Below, in pieces: positions 48,209-61,500 of a stretch of 64,000 nt of DNA (positions within the stretch are counted from its first letter, which is position 1; each line of letters begins with the position of its first letter). Source of the stretch: Manduca sexta (lineage: Eukaryota > Arthropoda > Insecta > Lepidoptera > Sphingidae); assembly GCF_014839805.1 (NCBI RefSeq), contig NC_051135.1:11163291-11227290 (forward strand). The letters are read 5' to 3'. The position numbers and the translations under genes are program-made. Under the pieces are notes generated by a model. That model made no database searches, was not told the origin of the DNA, and saw nothing but the letters and a program-made list of their open reading frames with translations.

Positions 48209-49700
48209 TTTATATTTGTAAAAAAATACTGATATTTATAAATAACTTCAAAAAGTATCTAGCGTAGAATACTAAACGCACAACATACAATGTCTGTTAA
48301 CACAATATTTATTTAAATCGAATAAAGTCCATGTCGTATTGTAATTTATTATAATGTGTCCGTTTTCATGACGCGTCTGAATTCATGAATGAATTACTTA
48401 CTTACATGTTGTGAAGTTACATTATTTTATACTAGTAGTTATCTAATATGAAAAGTCTTACATAAATATTTTTAAGTGATTTTTATCGGAAACTTAGAAG
48501 TGTACGCAACAAGGATGACACCTACCACCTTGGTGGCCTAACTAAATATTATTGCGGTACGACTTTAGTGCTGAGTTCTTCGTTTTGTTTCCGGGGTCGG
48601 GTAAAGTGATATTGAATTATTATGTTCAATATCCGTATAAAGTATATCCAATATGGTTTTAGGCTTACCCTCATTACATTATGGCAAATACAAAACTGTG
48701 ATATAGAAAAAGTAGATTTGACAAAATAATGGTGAGTTAGGGGTGAGTGAGTTGGAGGGGGGGTGGGAGTCCTAATTTTAGTTTGGGGACCTGCCTCATT
48801 AATCAAATAGTTGCCTACATCGTTATCGAAAAACGATTTTCCATAACGATGTAGGTACACGGCATAGAGGATTTAAGAGGATAGTAAAATATATTATTTC
48901 TTGAATACTAGCGACTTGGCGTCGTCTTCGCAGCAGAGCATAGAGGTTGCAAATTATCTCCATAATAAATCATTTGCGTTTTCAATCCAGAAAAGGTTTT
49001 CGAGGATAAAAATACCGGTATGTATTTTGCCGAGATAAATAGTAGCTTTTCCCTAAATCTCAAACTATCTCCACTCCTCCACTTCATCGGAATCGGTTTG
49101 GTAGCATAGGCGTTTATCGCGTTTAGACAGACGCGGTGGGAGACCTAGTTTTATAATATAAAAAGTAATGGAATAAGGATGAAGGAGACACAAAAACAAA
49201 ATAATAAAATTACTGCAAGATAAATCAACAGCTTTGGTTATATTATGTCAACTAGTTACATTATACTTTAATAAACGTTGTTTTAATTTGATATAGTGTA
49301 TACTGTCTTTAAAAAGAAACTGGGGGCCCATAAATCCACGGGTCTCTAGGCTACAGCCCAAAAAGCCGTGTAGATCCGTAACTGTGGTTAGTAGATGTAC
49401 AAGTATCTTTGCGTAGTAATTATTAATAATGGCCACAGCGCCCTGCGATCGAGTGCAATCTAACATGCTTGAGCACAATACTCGAACAGATTTAAAAAGG
49501 AAGGTACAACATATTTTGTACATATGGCAACATTAATTATTATTGTGCATTGGTACCATAGATGTTTAAAAAAGAGACAATCATTATTTTGTAAGACTTT
49601 ATATGTACCGTTTTAATTTTAACTATAAAAACTACCTGTTTATTTATATACGAGAATAAAAATGATGTATGAATTGAATATTATAATATTTTTATAAGAG
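48209..49700. other. Divergent intergenic region TMEM135 / twin
   Basis: Should hold both promoters. It contains a LINE-tail-like fragment (48915-49160, with tctcaaactatctccac and gcgtttagacagacgc) and a GC-richer patch (49320-49450, gggggcccataaatccacgg) resembling a dispersed repeat at 46050-46240. Confidence 0.45.
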
Positions 49701-49906
49701 TATAAATGAATTATATATTCTCTATGGTCGCCACAACACAAAAGCAAAGTTCTAGAAAACACCGCTAGTGTCGATTGTCGCTGCAGTCGGTAAATGGACG
49801 TTTGATGTGGTTGTTTGTCAAGATAGTGCTATTGTGTGTTTACAGTGATTTATTTCCCGTTGCTATAATCCTAATTGAAGTAAAAGGTTTTAAGGAGTAG
49901 ATGAAG
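49701..49906 (+). other. Possible 5' non-coding exon of twin
   Basis: A slightly GC-richer stretch starts near 49730 and ends with the donor GAAG|GTACAT after 49906. Its position upstream of twin and head-to-head with TMEM135 fits a first exon. There is no transcript evidence and the start is a guess. Confidence 0.25.
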
Positions 49907-50153
49907 GTACATATATTTTACATTTAACATTATTTCATTGAGTTATCACTTTAACCTCGTATAGTGATTTGGCGCTTGGAGTCGACTGTGCTTGGAGTCG
50001 ATTCATCTCTTTCATGTCAGCTGTACACAAAGATGCTACGCATTTACAGTTTAATCGGCAAAATAATGAATTAAATCATCATTTTTTCATAGAAACAGTT
50101 ACAGTTTCGTAGTTAGAAGTACATTATTAACGTATATCATTGTTATCCTTTAG

Positions 50154-50271
50154 GTTTATCTCCCCATCCACGGAGGTTATGGAAGAGACTTGTCCCTATT
50201 TTTCGAAAGAAGATAATTTATCGTATAAAGCAAATTTATCACACCTAATGACCCCTCGCGGTGTTATAAAG
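50154..50271 (+). other. Possible exon upstream of twin, short ORF MEETCPYF
   Basis: Bounded by the acceptor TTTAG (50152-50153) and the donor AAAG|GTACAC. An ATG at 50179 opens 31 codons (MEETCPYFSKEDNLSYKANL ...) to the donor. Joined to the twin start exon at either possible acceptor, the frame does not match, so it would be 5' UTR with an upstream ORF, belong to another isoform, or be chance. Confidence 0.3.
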
Positions 50272-52704
50272 GTACACATTATCGTTACGTTGACATTTTA
50301 TCCGTAAACTTAGCGTCCATATGTATGAAAACAATCGGTATCAATGTTTACGTAGATAAATGTAAGATGTTATTTGTACCACAAGAGTATCAGTCGGTAT
50401 TATGCAAAAAACCGTTGTACTGTATTTGGTGGTAACTGTACGTATGTTTTTACGATAGGTTTGGATAATTTAATACACTTAGTTTTGATACCTTGTCATC
50501 CAGAAGTTAGATTGACCACATATAGTGATTCATAGTGTACACTAATGTGAAATAAAATTTCATTACAATTTACTTTAAAAAGTATTAATGTAGCTAATAT
50601 CTGGTAGATATTCCTATAGTAGACTGTAATATAATATTAGATCTATAAGCCATAAGTCATTTTGGATCATAAACATTCATCCCTGTTGCCGGAACCGTTA
50701 GTTGGCTGCTAGCCCACGGCAAAATGAAGCATGTCATTACATTGCAGTAACAGTGTTTATCAAGGTGAACATAGTATTTCCCTTTACCTGTTATAAATAC
50801 AATCATTCTGAATACATGTCAATGCTGAGGTAATTTTATTAACAATAAAATGCCAATTTAATTTACATGCATCAGTAAATGTTAATAATAAATAATTTTG
50901 TGGCTAATGATTGAAACTTAACCTTTTGTTCATAGAAAATATACATAGTTTTATAGAAATAAGGGATGTATTTCAATAATTTATTATGAATTAGGTTATT
51001 GATACAGACATATTTTGTAAAACATACACTAGGTTTACTTAAAGAATATTACCAATAAGAAAGAAAAAAACGTCTTTGCAATTAATATGACTAAGAATAA
51101 TATATCTACCACTAAGAAACTTTATTATAATTTAATCATAAATACCATAATTATTATTATGAGAAATTGTTAATTTTCCTAACTGTAATTTTTCATATTT
51201 ATGACAAAAATTTTGTGTTTTAATTACCAAATTAGATGAATATTCTAACAATATTTTGTTTTAAAATTTTGTCAATAATTTGAGACAAATTTATTATTTA
51301 TCTACTTATTTTGCACTAATAGTATCAGTGTATACTGTAGAAAAACATTAACTTAATTTAATCCATTATTAAATTCTATTTACTTTTAACAATATTTTAC
51401 AAACTAAGTTTACAAAAAGAGCACACTTTATTTCAACTAAGGACTACACAGTTGTTTGGCTTACATTCTCACTAAATAAACATCGCTACAGCCATTCCTA
51501 TCCTTATTTTTACCACAATTTTAATACACTCTTTAAATTCTTCTAAACGACGACTATTGCTTATGAATTATGCATAATATTCACAATTACTTTCCAGTAA
51601 CATGCAAATTCTGTGGCATCTTCCTACGCAATGTGGCCATCGTGTTTGAAACAGCTCATTGGTGTCACAAAATGTTTATAAATAAAACTGTTTGTATCAT
51701 GTGGTAATAAAGATGGATTTAATTCGTATTCCAATGAAATAAGTCAAGGTGATAGGCATAATAAATATTTATCTTGATGAAATAACTTAAGGTCATGTTT
51801 ATATATTCGCGAAAGGGTTATGTAGAGGCAAAACTGTTATGCCAATATTCTTACATATGAGAATTATATTTTGGCTAGCCGTAATAATGGATAGAATACT
51901 CATCTAGGGCTATTGGAGTGTGTTTTTCTTAATTTTATATTAAATAAGTTTTCACATAAAAAGTTGTCCAATCTTAATTGAACTCTGATCCTGAATAATT
52001 ATTGACTAAACTATAGGCTAATGTGATAATACATAAACATATATAAAATAATTGATTGTAGGAAATATGGAAATAATCTCATATTGACACAATAACATTC
52101 ACAAATTTTAGGTACTGGTTTGATAACTTTGAGGCATTTGCAGTGCTTCCTTAGTTATTAAGTTGACCTTCCGACACCCAGTTGTTATTGTCATATTGAT
52201 TTCGAAATCTTGTGTAAACATTATGTTGAAAATATACAGAAAACGTGGCTATAAGATATACTTGGGGAATGAGAGAATTGAATATAACTTGCATTTAACA
52301 ATTGTCTATAAGCCCTAGGGTTACCTCGAATTCCCGAAAGACGGTTCCTTTGTTGAGGGTACAGGGTGTTTTAAAATCTTCCACGCTACGGGCATATACT
52401 ACCCACCCACGTGTATCGTGAAATTTAACGATGGAAAAAACCGCCATTTTTAGAATAATATCGTCTATATTCATGTGATTTCCTTGCTTCCTTTCATATT
52501 CTAATTTACGAAAAACGGGACATGTCGTCAAATACGGTATTTTCGTGTAATTACGGATGTATGATAACCCTTATATTGTTATGTTTATTACATTTAGTTT
52601 ACAACTAAGAATTCCAATATTAAGATTAGATGGATCAGTTCTTGTTCATAATATCTTAAGCTTATTTTCATATAATTTACACAGTATACTGTGCTTATAT
52701 CCAG

Positions 52705-52860
52705 AGCCGCCGTGGCGTAGTAGTCGGTGAGCAGTCTGTTAAACGAAACACCGTGGATGCGATCCCCGTCATTTCGCGGTAATATTTAAGACTGAAAATT
52801 TTCCAGATACTCTCACCCACAAATTAAACCTTATAGCGGTCAAGAGTCAAGACCGTAACA
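52705..52860 (+). mobile_element. SINE-like element, degenerate
   Basis: The head gccgccgtggcgtagtagtc resembles the tRNA-like start of type A SINEs, followed by gatgcgatccccgtc in B-box position. The body is too decayed to assign. Confidence 0.45.
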
Positions 52861-53698
52861 ACTGTTGAGTGTATTTTTTATTGAAATATTAAAAGTGATA
52901 CTGACTTCACCATCATACGTAAAATATTACGAGGATAATAATGTATTTTAGAAAATATGTTATTAAACTTTAATTTCTTGCTCCCTTGTTGCTAATATTT
53001 AATTCGAACGAACTGTAGGTCGCTAGTGTGAAGATAAAGAATTTTGTTTTACAATATATCAGAAAGCTTTGCAGTCACTCAAAGACCGTAATTTTACGTC
53101 CGACTTGAATGGATTAGAAATTGACCCAGTTACATCCGATAACAATCGTTGTTAAATCTTTCATGTGGCCTTTGTTGCTAACTGAACTATGAAAGATATG
53201 TTTTTTTTCCTTTTCGAATATGATTGAATTCTTTATTTAAATATAAATATTTTACTTAATACAGTTAGTGTGTCGATTTGTGTATACACAAATTTGAAAA
53301 GGTTCAATGATTTTAACATTTAACAATTTGTAGCTGCAAGTTAATTTGTTCAAGGAAAATTTGATAGGCAGTTAAATATGTACGTATTATAATATTTAAT
53401 GTTCAATAACAAGGTAACTGCGTAGTAGTAAATTATTTAAATAAAGCATACTTATTTTATACGAAACAATATATTTTGTATTTAGAATGCGTTATTTCAA
53501 TTTAAATAATAATTTTAAAAAAATCTAGTCGTAATTAACAAACCCTCAATGCTATCAAGTTGTCCAATTTCTTTCCTGCCTTAAAAATACTCGGTTCGCA
53601 ATGTCTTGTATTTAATTTTTCAACAAACTTTCTCGGGACAATTGGCATTAATACATAAGTCAAGTAACATTATAAACAGTTAATAAAAGAACGCGCAT

Positions 53699-53932
53699 AC
53701 ACACGCCTTATTTCCGAAGAGGTAGCCAGCGGCGCAACTAGTGCTTTACGTTTTGCCGTGCATACTCCTATGATGTGACAGGGGGCGAGCTTATCCTTAA
53801 TTCGGGCACTTATTCCAGAATCCGGTCTGATACTGAGTAGGAAAATCCAATATGTTTGCCCGACATGGGTATCAAACCAGAGACCTCAGCACTACAGTCG
53901 CACTGTAATGTATCTAGGCTACAGGCAGACGA
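53699..53932 (-). mobile_element. tRNA-derived SINE, type A, reverse orientation
   Basis: Read on -, the order is the head, a B box in ctcagcac / caaaccagagacctc position, the body gggggcgagcttatc (reverse) and the 3' block containing gaagaggtagccag. It matches 55469-55731 in inverse order. Confidence 0.7.
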
Positions 53933-55468
53933 AATAAAAGAACTCTTGTATTAAACACGTGACTACTTTTTTTACAAACTGTAAGACGAGACGAACAGGT
54001 CGCTTACCTGATAAGCATCACCATCAAGTAAGCGGTGAAATATTTCGAAACGGAACTCAACACAACATAAAATAGGCACTAGTACGCACCAATTCGGTCT
54101 GCAATTCGTTCAAATGATGATTTTACGTGAATTACGAAAACGAAGCCGACAGGAATCGGGTCGTATGGGTCCTTCACCACTGATCACCGCTACCTATAAA
54201 GTTGGTAGTGGTACAAAGAACTTTGAATTAAGTACTCATTTACTAAGTACTTCGTGGTGCACTGTGCTAGTTAATCCGCAACCAATTTAACTGCATATAG
54301 CATTCTTCCATAAGCATATGAACGCGAATCAATGGTTTATTGAAATGGGACCACTTCGCGAACTTCCATTAACGAATAAAAAAGGATCGCGCGGATCGAT
54401 TCACTATACTCAGAAATATCTATATAAATACATACATACTAAAAGACAATCGTCCTTTTTTGTAAGTTTGTTAGAGAATGCAATTTGGTGGTTTATGCCC
54501 ATTAGACAATATATTTGCCTATTCTATTGCATGATTTGAGAGGGGCCTATCCTTCAGTCATCACCATAGTCATCATACCATCAGTCATATAGTAATTTTT
54601 ACATTTGAACCAAATGCATAGTTTTTTTTTTATATTTACATTATTGGCAGTTTTTACATCATTATATGTATACATATTTTATCTCCATGTCATGAGGTAG
54701 AAAATAACACTAAATTCAGTTTTGATAAATAATGCATTTGATGAACGAATCATTTAAGCAGTTAGATATATGTTTATATAATTTTTCCCATTTCTGAATA
54801 CGCTATAATTATGTTCGTGGTTCGATTTTAACTAAAGCGATGTCATGAACGTATCAGGTGTCCGTAATTGATGGTCACATCTGGGAGTTTTCCAGTCGAT
54901 TTACTTTGCCCGTAGGTCCGGCCAGGTCTCAAAAACTTGTCAGCTTTTGTGTCAGACATGTTGGGCCAATAAAGAGTGTTTTTAATTTATAAAATATTTA
55001 TATTATTGGAATTTATACTCTAATACATTGTTGGATATTCACCATAATCGCGTCCACAATAGTTGTCATTCTGTCTAATAAACTGTGCAACAAATGAGCG
55101 TTGCACCGCTGTTGGATGAAGAAGGCCAAACTAATGAACACTATGCCATTAGTAAAGATATAACCATTTATCTTACGCCTAAATTGACATAATCAAAGGG
55201 CTCTAAAACTATGTTATTTAAGGTAAATGAGGTCGCAATGCAGGCCTTTGCGAAGCTGTCGTGCGAGCCGTATCGTTGATGCCCTGTCGGTATTTAAATT
55301 GAATGCGCACTTGGACATGTAGCACTCTTGTATGTATGAAGTGACGTCACAAGTTGCATTTTTAACATTGCTGTCAGCGACGGATTTAGAGTTGCATTTG
55401 TGGGATTGAGGTTTTGGCGGGAAATTTTATGAGCTGCATTAAATTTGGCGTATGTTTGAGAATTAAAA

Positions 55469-55731
55469 CTGACTGCCTCGATGGCCCTAGTTGGTTTGCG
55501 TGTATGCTACGACACCCGGTCTGAGATAACGGCTTCGAATCCCAGGCCAAGCAAAACTAATAAAATATTGCGTTTTTCTGATCAATATTAGACCGGAGTC
55601 CAAAATTAGTGCCCGATAGGGCGATAGGCTCACCCTTATCACATCATGGGACGGATTACTTGACGTAAAGTAAGTGCTTTGGTTACGCCTCTGTCTGCCC
55701 CTTCGGGTATTAAGGTGTGATGTGCGTTTAT
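55469..55731 (+). mobile_element. tRNA-derived SINE, type A, with target-site duplication
   Basis: The head tgcctcgatggccctagttg is followed by a B box cggcttcgaatcccagg, the body agtgcccgatagggcgatag and tcacatcatgggacgg, and the 3' end ccccttcgggtattaagg. A perfect 14-bp duplication tttgagaattaaaa flanks it (55455-55468 and 55732-55745). Confidence 0.85.
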
Positions 55732-56584
55732 TTTGAGAATTAAAATGCCGATTAATAACCCTTATCGGTCATGATAAAACTAAGTCATGTATCGATAGTA
55801 TAATAGAGATAAATTTAGTATTTATACAAACAAAATAAACACGAATACCACGACTGCGTAATATAGGGTGCAAATTGATTATAATATTCCCCTGGATATT
55901 AATGAAAGTATATTCCATAATGTTACGAATAACTTAACAGTTTGCTTACCAAGTTAAAGATGGATTATATCTAATAAAGTTCGTCACAACTACGCTATTT
56001 TGCGTTTTAAAAATATGTTTACATCGTCGTGTTTTATTGATATAAAAAAATTCTAATAAGGTTATTCCGCGCGAATATTCCACAGCTGATTATAATTATA
56101 AACAAGTTAGACGATATCGTCTTGGAGTGTTTGTTTTCGTAGAAACGTGATTTTGGCGTTGTTTTTATTATTTTTTCCATTATTTGCATCGCACTTAATC
56201 ATTTAAGCTTCTATTAATTGGAAAAAGAGCTTTGAAGAATTTATAAATATAGACTGCTATTTATTTTTGAAACCTTGTTTTGTTTTTCTCTTTTAAGCCG
56301 TATTACATTTAACGCTTTGAATGGTACACAATGTTAAAGTATTTTTTCTCTTAAATTGATAAGCCTTAAGGCAGTTATATGAATTATAATACATCGGAGA
56401 CGAATCAGTCTAGCTCATGTGACACTCTGTCATACTTTTTCTGAAAAAAGTTTCACTAGGATTTGGCCAAAGAGTGCCATTTTCTAAGAATATTAAGTAG
56501 AAGTTAAGGATAACATCCAGCCTATGTAACCATGTTCTAATATGTAATACCTTATAGCCTTCTTCGATAAATTGACTATACAAC

Positions 56585-56670
56585 ACTAAAAGAATTTACA
56601 AATTCGGTCCAGTAGTTCCTGAGATTAGCGTGTACAAACAAACAAACTCTTAAACAAATATATAAAATGT
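56585..56670 (+). repeat. LINE-tail-like fragment
   Basis: Contains aattcggtccagtagttcc, tgagattagcgtgtacaaac and caaactct, matching the end of the 39870-40770 element. Confidence 0.6.
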
Positions 56671-58599
56671 TACCTAAAACGTAACAACAAGGGGCGTGAT
56701 TCGTCGTTGGTCAACATATTTGCACTGTATTAACTTACCATCAGGCGTTGCTAAGTCACCATCGCGCTAAGATAAGTAGCATTAATTTTACATTTAATTA
56801 TAAAGGTATTTAGTATACAATAAAATTGATAAATTAGTACCGACTACCGCGTATTGTGATTCATTATTAGAACTAAATAATTATCGCTGTATTTTTTTTT
56901 TCTACTATTCACTTTCCTGTATCCTGTATCCTGTATGCGGTTGACAACAATAGACAAATGACAAAACAAATAAATCTAAACAAGTGTGTTATGCAACAAT
57001 TTAGGCGCAACATCTTTCTTAAAGGTATTTCGCAACATGCCGCGTATCACTTTTTTTTAACCGTTTGGATAGAATGTTACCAAACAATAAACATATTAAA
57101 GTTAGGTATGCAGTTTTCTCGACCTTATGTCATGGCACTACAGATAACAGAATCTTTCTTCAATAGAGAACTTCAAAAGATTTTTGCAAACAGCTATATG
57201 CTACAATAACTGCCTAACATTAGGCGAAATGCATTCTTTACTTATTTACAAAGCTCGGGAACATTGAGCAATATTGCACCTCAATTGTTGCCTAGTAACG
57301 TTGCTTAATTGTCACTAGCCATGTCAATGCCGGCATTAAATAGAGATGTTCTCACCAACACGAAAATGTAACCGCGGCGGACGTTCCCAAACCGCTGATA
57401 CATTCACCGCAAGTAGACAATGACTCATGAAAATCTAACTCTAGATTGAAATAAACATAAAATGCAGATTAATGCTTTTGATCGCGGTTCTATATTTATT
57501 TGCTGGCAGCATAATATTTAGCTGAGTAAATGACGAGGTCCTGAATTGGCACCATTTGAAAGTAGCTCTACTACACTTGGTTGTAAGTGAAATACCATCC
57601 ATACAGTGTCGTTTGACAAGAGATGATTACCTAACGTTAGTCCACACTAACTAGTGTTAGCGGCTGGCCTGATTAAAGCTGTACATTCAACTGTTTAAAA
57701 ATTGTGACTACTTCGATTTGGTATTAGCAGAGTTGTCCGTGATTGTATTAGTTTGACCCCAACTATTTGTTTTGAGTATCACACCATTGAACGAATGCGA
57801 AACGATACAAGCGCGATGTTTATGTTGAAGTCGTAAATGTTGACGAATATAGTGCAATGTGGGTGGCAGCATTCTGCTGAATTTGTAATATGCTTTACAT
57901 TTTGAGTCCACCGGTAATGCATTACATATCGTATACGTAAACACTCAACAACAAACACATAAACAGCTTAGTACCTATGTTTTATAATATTTAGTAGTGT
58001 AAAAGATATAATATACACTATACAGTCGGACCGACAGTCTTTATCAATACTAAGATACAAGACCTATGTCGTTGGTACGGGGTATTTAGGAATATGAAGG
58101 ACATACAGCGCCGTGACACCCAGACGCGAAGCAAATATTTGCTGATATGCCGGTCGTGAGGGGGCTAAATACAATATGTCTATGGCAGGCTGCGGCTAAA
58201 TAAAAACATGAAAACGCATACAAAAAACGTCGTATTGTAAAAGGTTGTTTAGTTCTTCGTATGCTTCTCTTCCAACCGAACTAGTATTACTACAAACCAT
58301 TACTTTAACTGGTGCTATAATTGGCACCATAAGTTTGCGGTTAGGAAAAATAATTATAAACAAACATCTACCAGCTTTCATAATAATAATTATCTACTTC
58401 ATTGTATTATATGAGACTTGTTTCCCAAAACCTGACATAGGCATTACTTATAAACTGTATCTCAGTTTATTTGCATTTGGTTTTCCCGTTCCTAGTTTAT
58501 AGTTCCCAGACTGCCTTACTCGAGCTAATTGAACGATTTATAGGTGGTGGTCACTTAACGCATATTGATGATGCACAACGTTGCGTTGCAGGTGACAGA

Positions 58600-61500
58600 A
58601 TGTCTCGCAACAAAGACAAGCAAGAGGGCGCGGCCGGGCGCACTTACCACATCATGTCGGAGGCGGAGCGAGCTTCCGGCAGACGGGGCGGGTGGACCAC
58701 GCTTGAGGTAAACACATCATTATCTGGATCTTCAAAACCATTATCTGTGAACTAGTTTTTAATTAGCAAGCTGGTTTTGGAATGAGCAACAAGGTGTCTA
58801 GCGTAAGTTTCTGGTGGTAACTGGTTTCTGGATCTTCAATATCATTATGTATAAACTAGTTTTTACTTATTAAGTTGGTTTTGGAATGAGCAACAGGGTG
58901 TCGAGTTTGAGCTTCTCTGGCGGTAACGGCTTTTTCGGCGGTAACGTTGATTGGGTCGAATAAATTTAGTTCTATTAAATGCACTAAATTTTATAAATTA
59001 CTAGATGACCCGGTGAACTTCGTATCACCTACATACATTTATTATTGTTATTTATTGTGAAACACAATTTTGCCATACAATACGTATGTTATCATTATCT
59101 GTCTCTCGCTAGTCGAGAGTACGGTTTGCACGTGAAGTAGCTCGTCGTACATTTGATTAACTTCGACTATCTAAGTCATCTTCTCCGTGGCATTTTGCGA
59201 CAATAACGATAAATAAAGTTCTCACGCACTGACAAATTGATGATAGATTTTAATAATAGTCTTGAAATTTATTTATTTATTTTCTATTTTAAGAACCCAC
59301 TGACACTTTTACACTTTATTTATTTCTGCAATGTTTTGAACAAAATAAACCAAAGAAATCGGACCTCATAATACAACTATGAAACAGACTTATTTCTGAA
59401 TACATCTATATATATGTTACAGTTCTTTATTTCTAAAAAGAGAAAAGACATGAAATGTTTGACACGTAGGAACATTTTGTATTGAAAACTTATATTGTCG
59501 TTTTAGTATTTTCCGTTATTTATTATTTATGTTCGTCACCGTTTAATCCATCCCTGGACTTCCACAAATAATTCAAAACCAAAATTAGCCAAATCGGTTC
59601 AGCCGTTCTCGAGTTTTAGCGAGACTAACGAACAGCAATTCATTTTTATATATATAGATGAGTATTTTACCTCATTTTTGTAGAAGATTATTGATAGAAA
59701 GGTGTACTGTCCCTACATTTTGTGAAGATTTGTAGGAGGCACCTTGAACAAAAGCCAGTACGCGTAAATTTAACCGAAATCGCTGAAAAGGTCCGTAAAT
59801 AATTTTATTTGTACATCTTATGGTTTAACTCGTGTTAGAATTTAGATGGTCACATTATGTGTTATACTTGTAAAGGTAATGTTCGAGAAAGACATAATGT
59901 GCGATGCTCTATTACACAAGGCAAATTTGATGTCTATATTCAATTACTTACGTGTCTTGCTACAGTAGCGGTTTTTCCATATAAACCGAGAGAGCTCTTT
60001 GTAATTATTTTCAACAACAAAGTGTTTGTACTTATATTTATCACATTGGCTATAACGACGGATAACCATGTCAAAGCCGACGAATAGTGTGTTGAGAAGC
60101 AACTTTTGATTGCCTTTGTAAAATATGTGATAGGAAAACTATTGTATATTCCTATATTGTTTGTGTTTATCTTCACCATTCGTAGCATTATAAATATCAT
60201 AGTATGAAACTAGTGAGACTGAAGCAGCACACTACTTTTTAACCCACTTAAAGAAAGAGGAGATTCTCAATTCAACTCTATTATTATTATTATTTTATGT
60301 TTTTATGGTTCTGAACATGCACAACATACACATTTAACCCGCGATTCTAATAATTTTGTAGTCATCTTGCCGCTGATTGGCAAACACTGCTCTTGCCCTG
60401 TCTTGGCCCCTCTAATTCCTGATATGTCTATCTATGATGACTATTGTTCTAGAGGTCGAAATTTGCCCGTCGAATATTTGAAGATTATACATAAATTTGT
60501 TTGCGCTCCTCTTTATAACCCTAAAAATAATTTAAATGTCGAACTCCGTGCGCGCAATATGCTTAAAAAGAGTTGAAAAAGTTTTTTATGGTATATATAT
60601 AAATACTAGAGTAAATTCTATCTACCATTGTGTATGATGTTACTGGAAATACCATCTGTGTTGCATTAATCTTTATTCCTTATATTCATTTGCCACAATA
60701 ACGTTAAACAAACGTTATTTGTGAATAATTTATAACAGTTCTTTAATAATAACTTTTAATTATTACCTACCTATTTATACACACGTGATCAATTTGCTTG
60801 ATACGGTCGTCCCATTAAAGTCACTTGGCAAAGAAACCCGTACGTCATGTAATGATTTTAATTGTCCTGCGTCCAAACAGAAAGAATTGAATGATGCGGA
60901 CAGTATATTTTAAAATGTAGTTTATGTAGATATTTCATCTATTGCACACTTTCGAAATCTATGATGGTCTGTATTCTGTATGTCAAACGATGTGGCTACA
61001 AGAATAGAAACCTTCAATTTTATTACATAAAATGAAAATTAGCTTCTATTGCTGTTTGTCAAGGTCATATTTGTATATTAAATACGGCAAAACCATTCGA
61101 TAAGAATGTTACACTCGTAGTTTTAACCTTCACAGTTCAGTCCATAGTCCATATATAAGACTAGTTTAACCGTTGTATGTTGAGTAAAAGGTATCTTGCC
61201 CCCCAGACGAATCACCTGCTGCTATTAAAAAGAAAATTAAACTTTCACCTTTCTAGTTCATGCCTTAAGCAATCTATGGAACGGCTTTAAGTTATTCATG
61301 TTATTCTGGAAGAAAGCAAACGATCGCTATCCTAGAGGGCATTAAGTTCATAACAAAGTTCAAGATTGTGCTCAGACGAGGTAAAATAGAATTTTAAATA
61401 CTTTATTTTCGAGAATAGCTATTTCAACTACAATATATAATGAAATGAGGAAAAAGTGGCTCTTGGCTCATCATGTAAAAGCGTAATGTCTTTTACTATA

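Larger units (their letters stand above)
50272..58591 (+). other. Long intron / upstream region of twin
   Basis: About 8.3 kb, mostly AT-rich. It contains a SINE head (52705-52860), a reverse SINE A (53699-53932), a reverse retroposon fragment (53975-54050), SINE A with a duplication (55469-55731) and a LINE-tail fragment (56585-56670). Small ORFs at 56958-57209, 57708-57944 (-) and 58211-58502 have no recognised motif. Confidence 0.5.

Noticed and set aside
58211..58502. Hydrophobic ORF of about 95 codons just upstream of the twin start exon
   Set aside because: No recognised motif, AT-driven Ile/Leu/Phe composition, no splice context joining it to twin.
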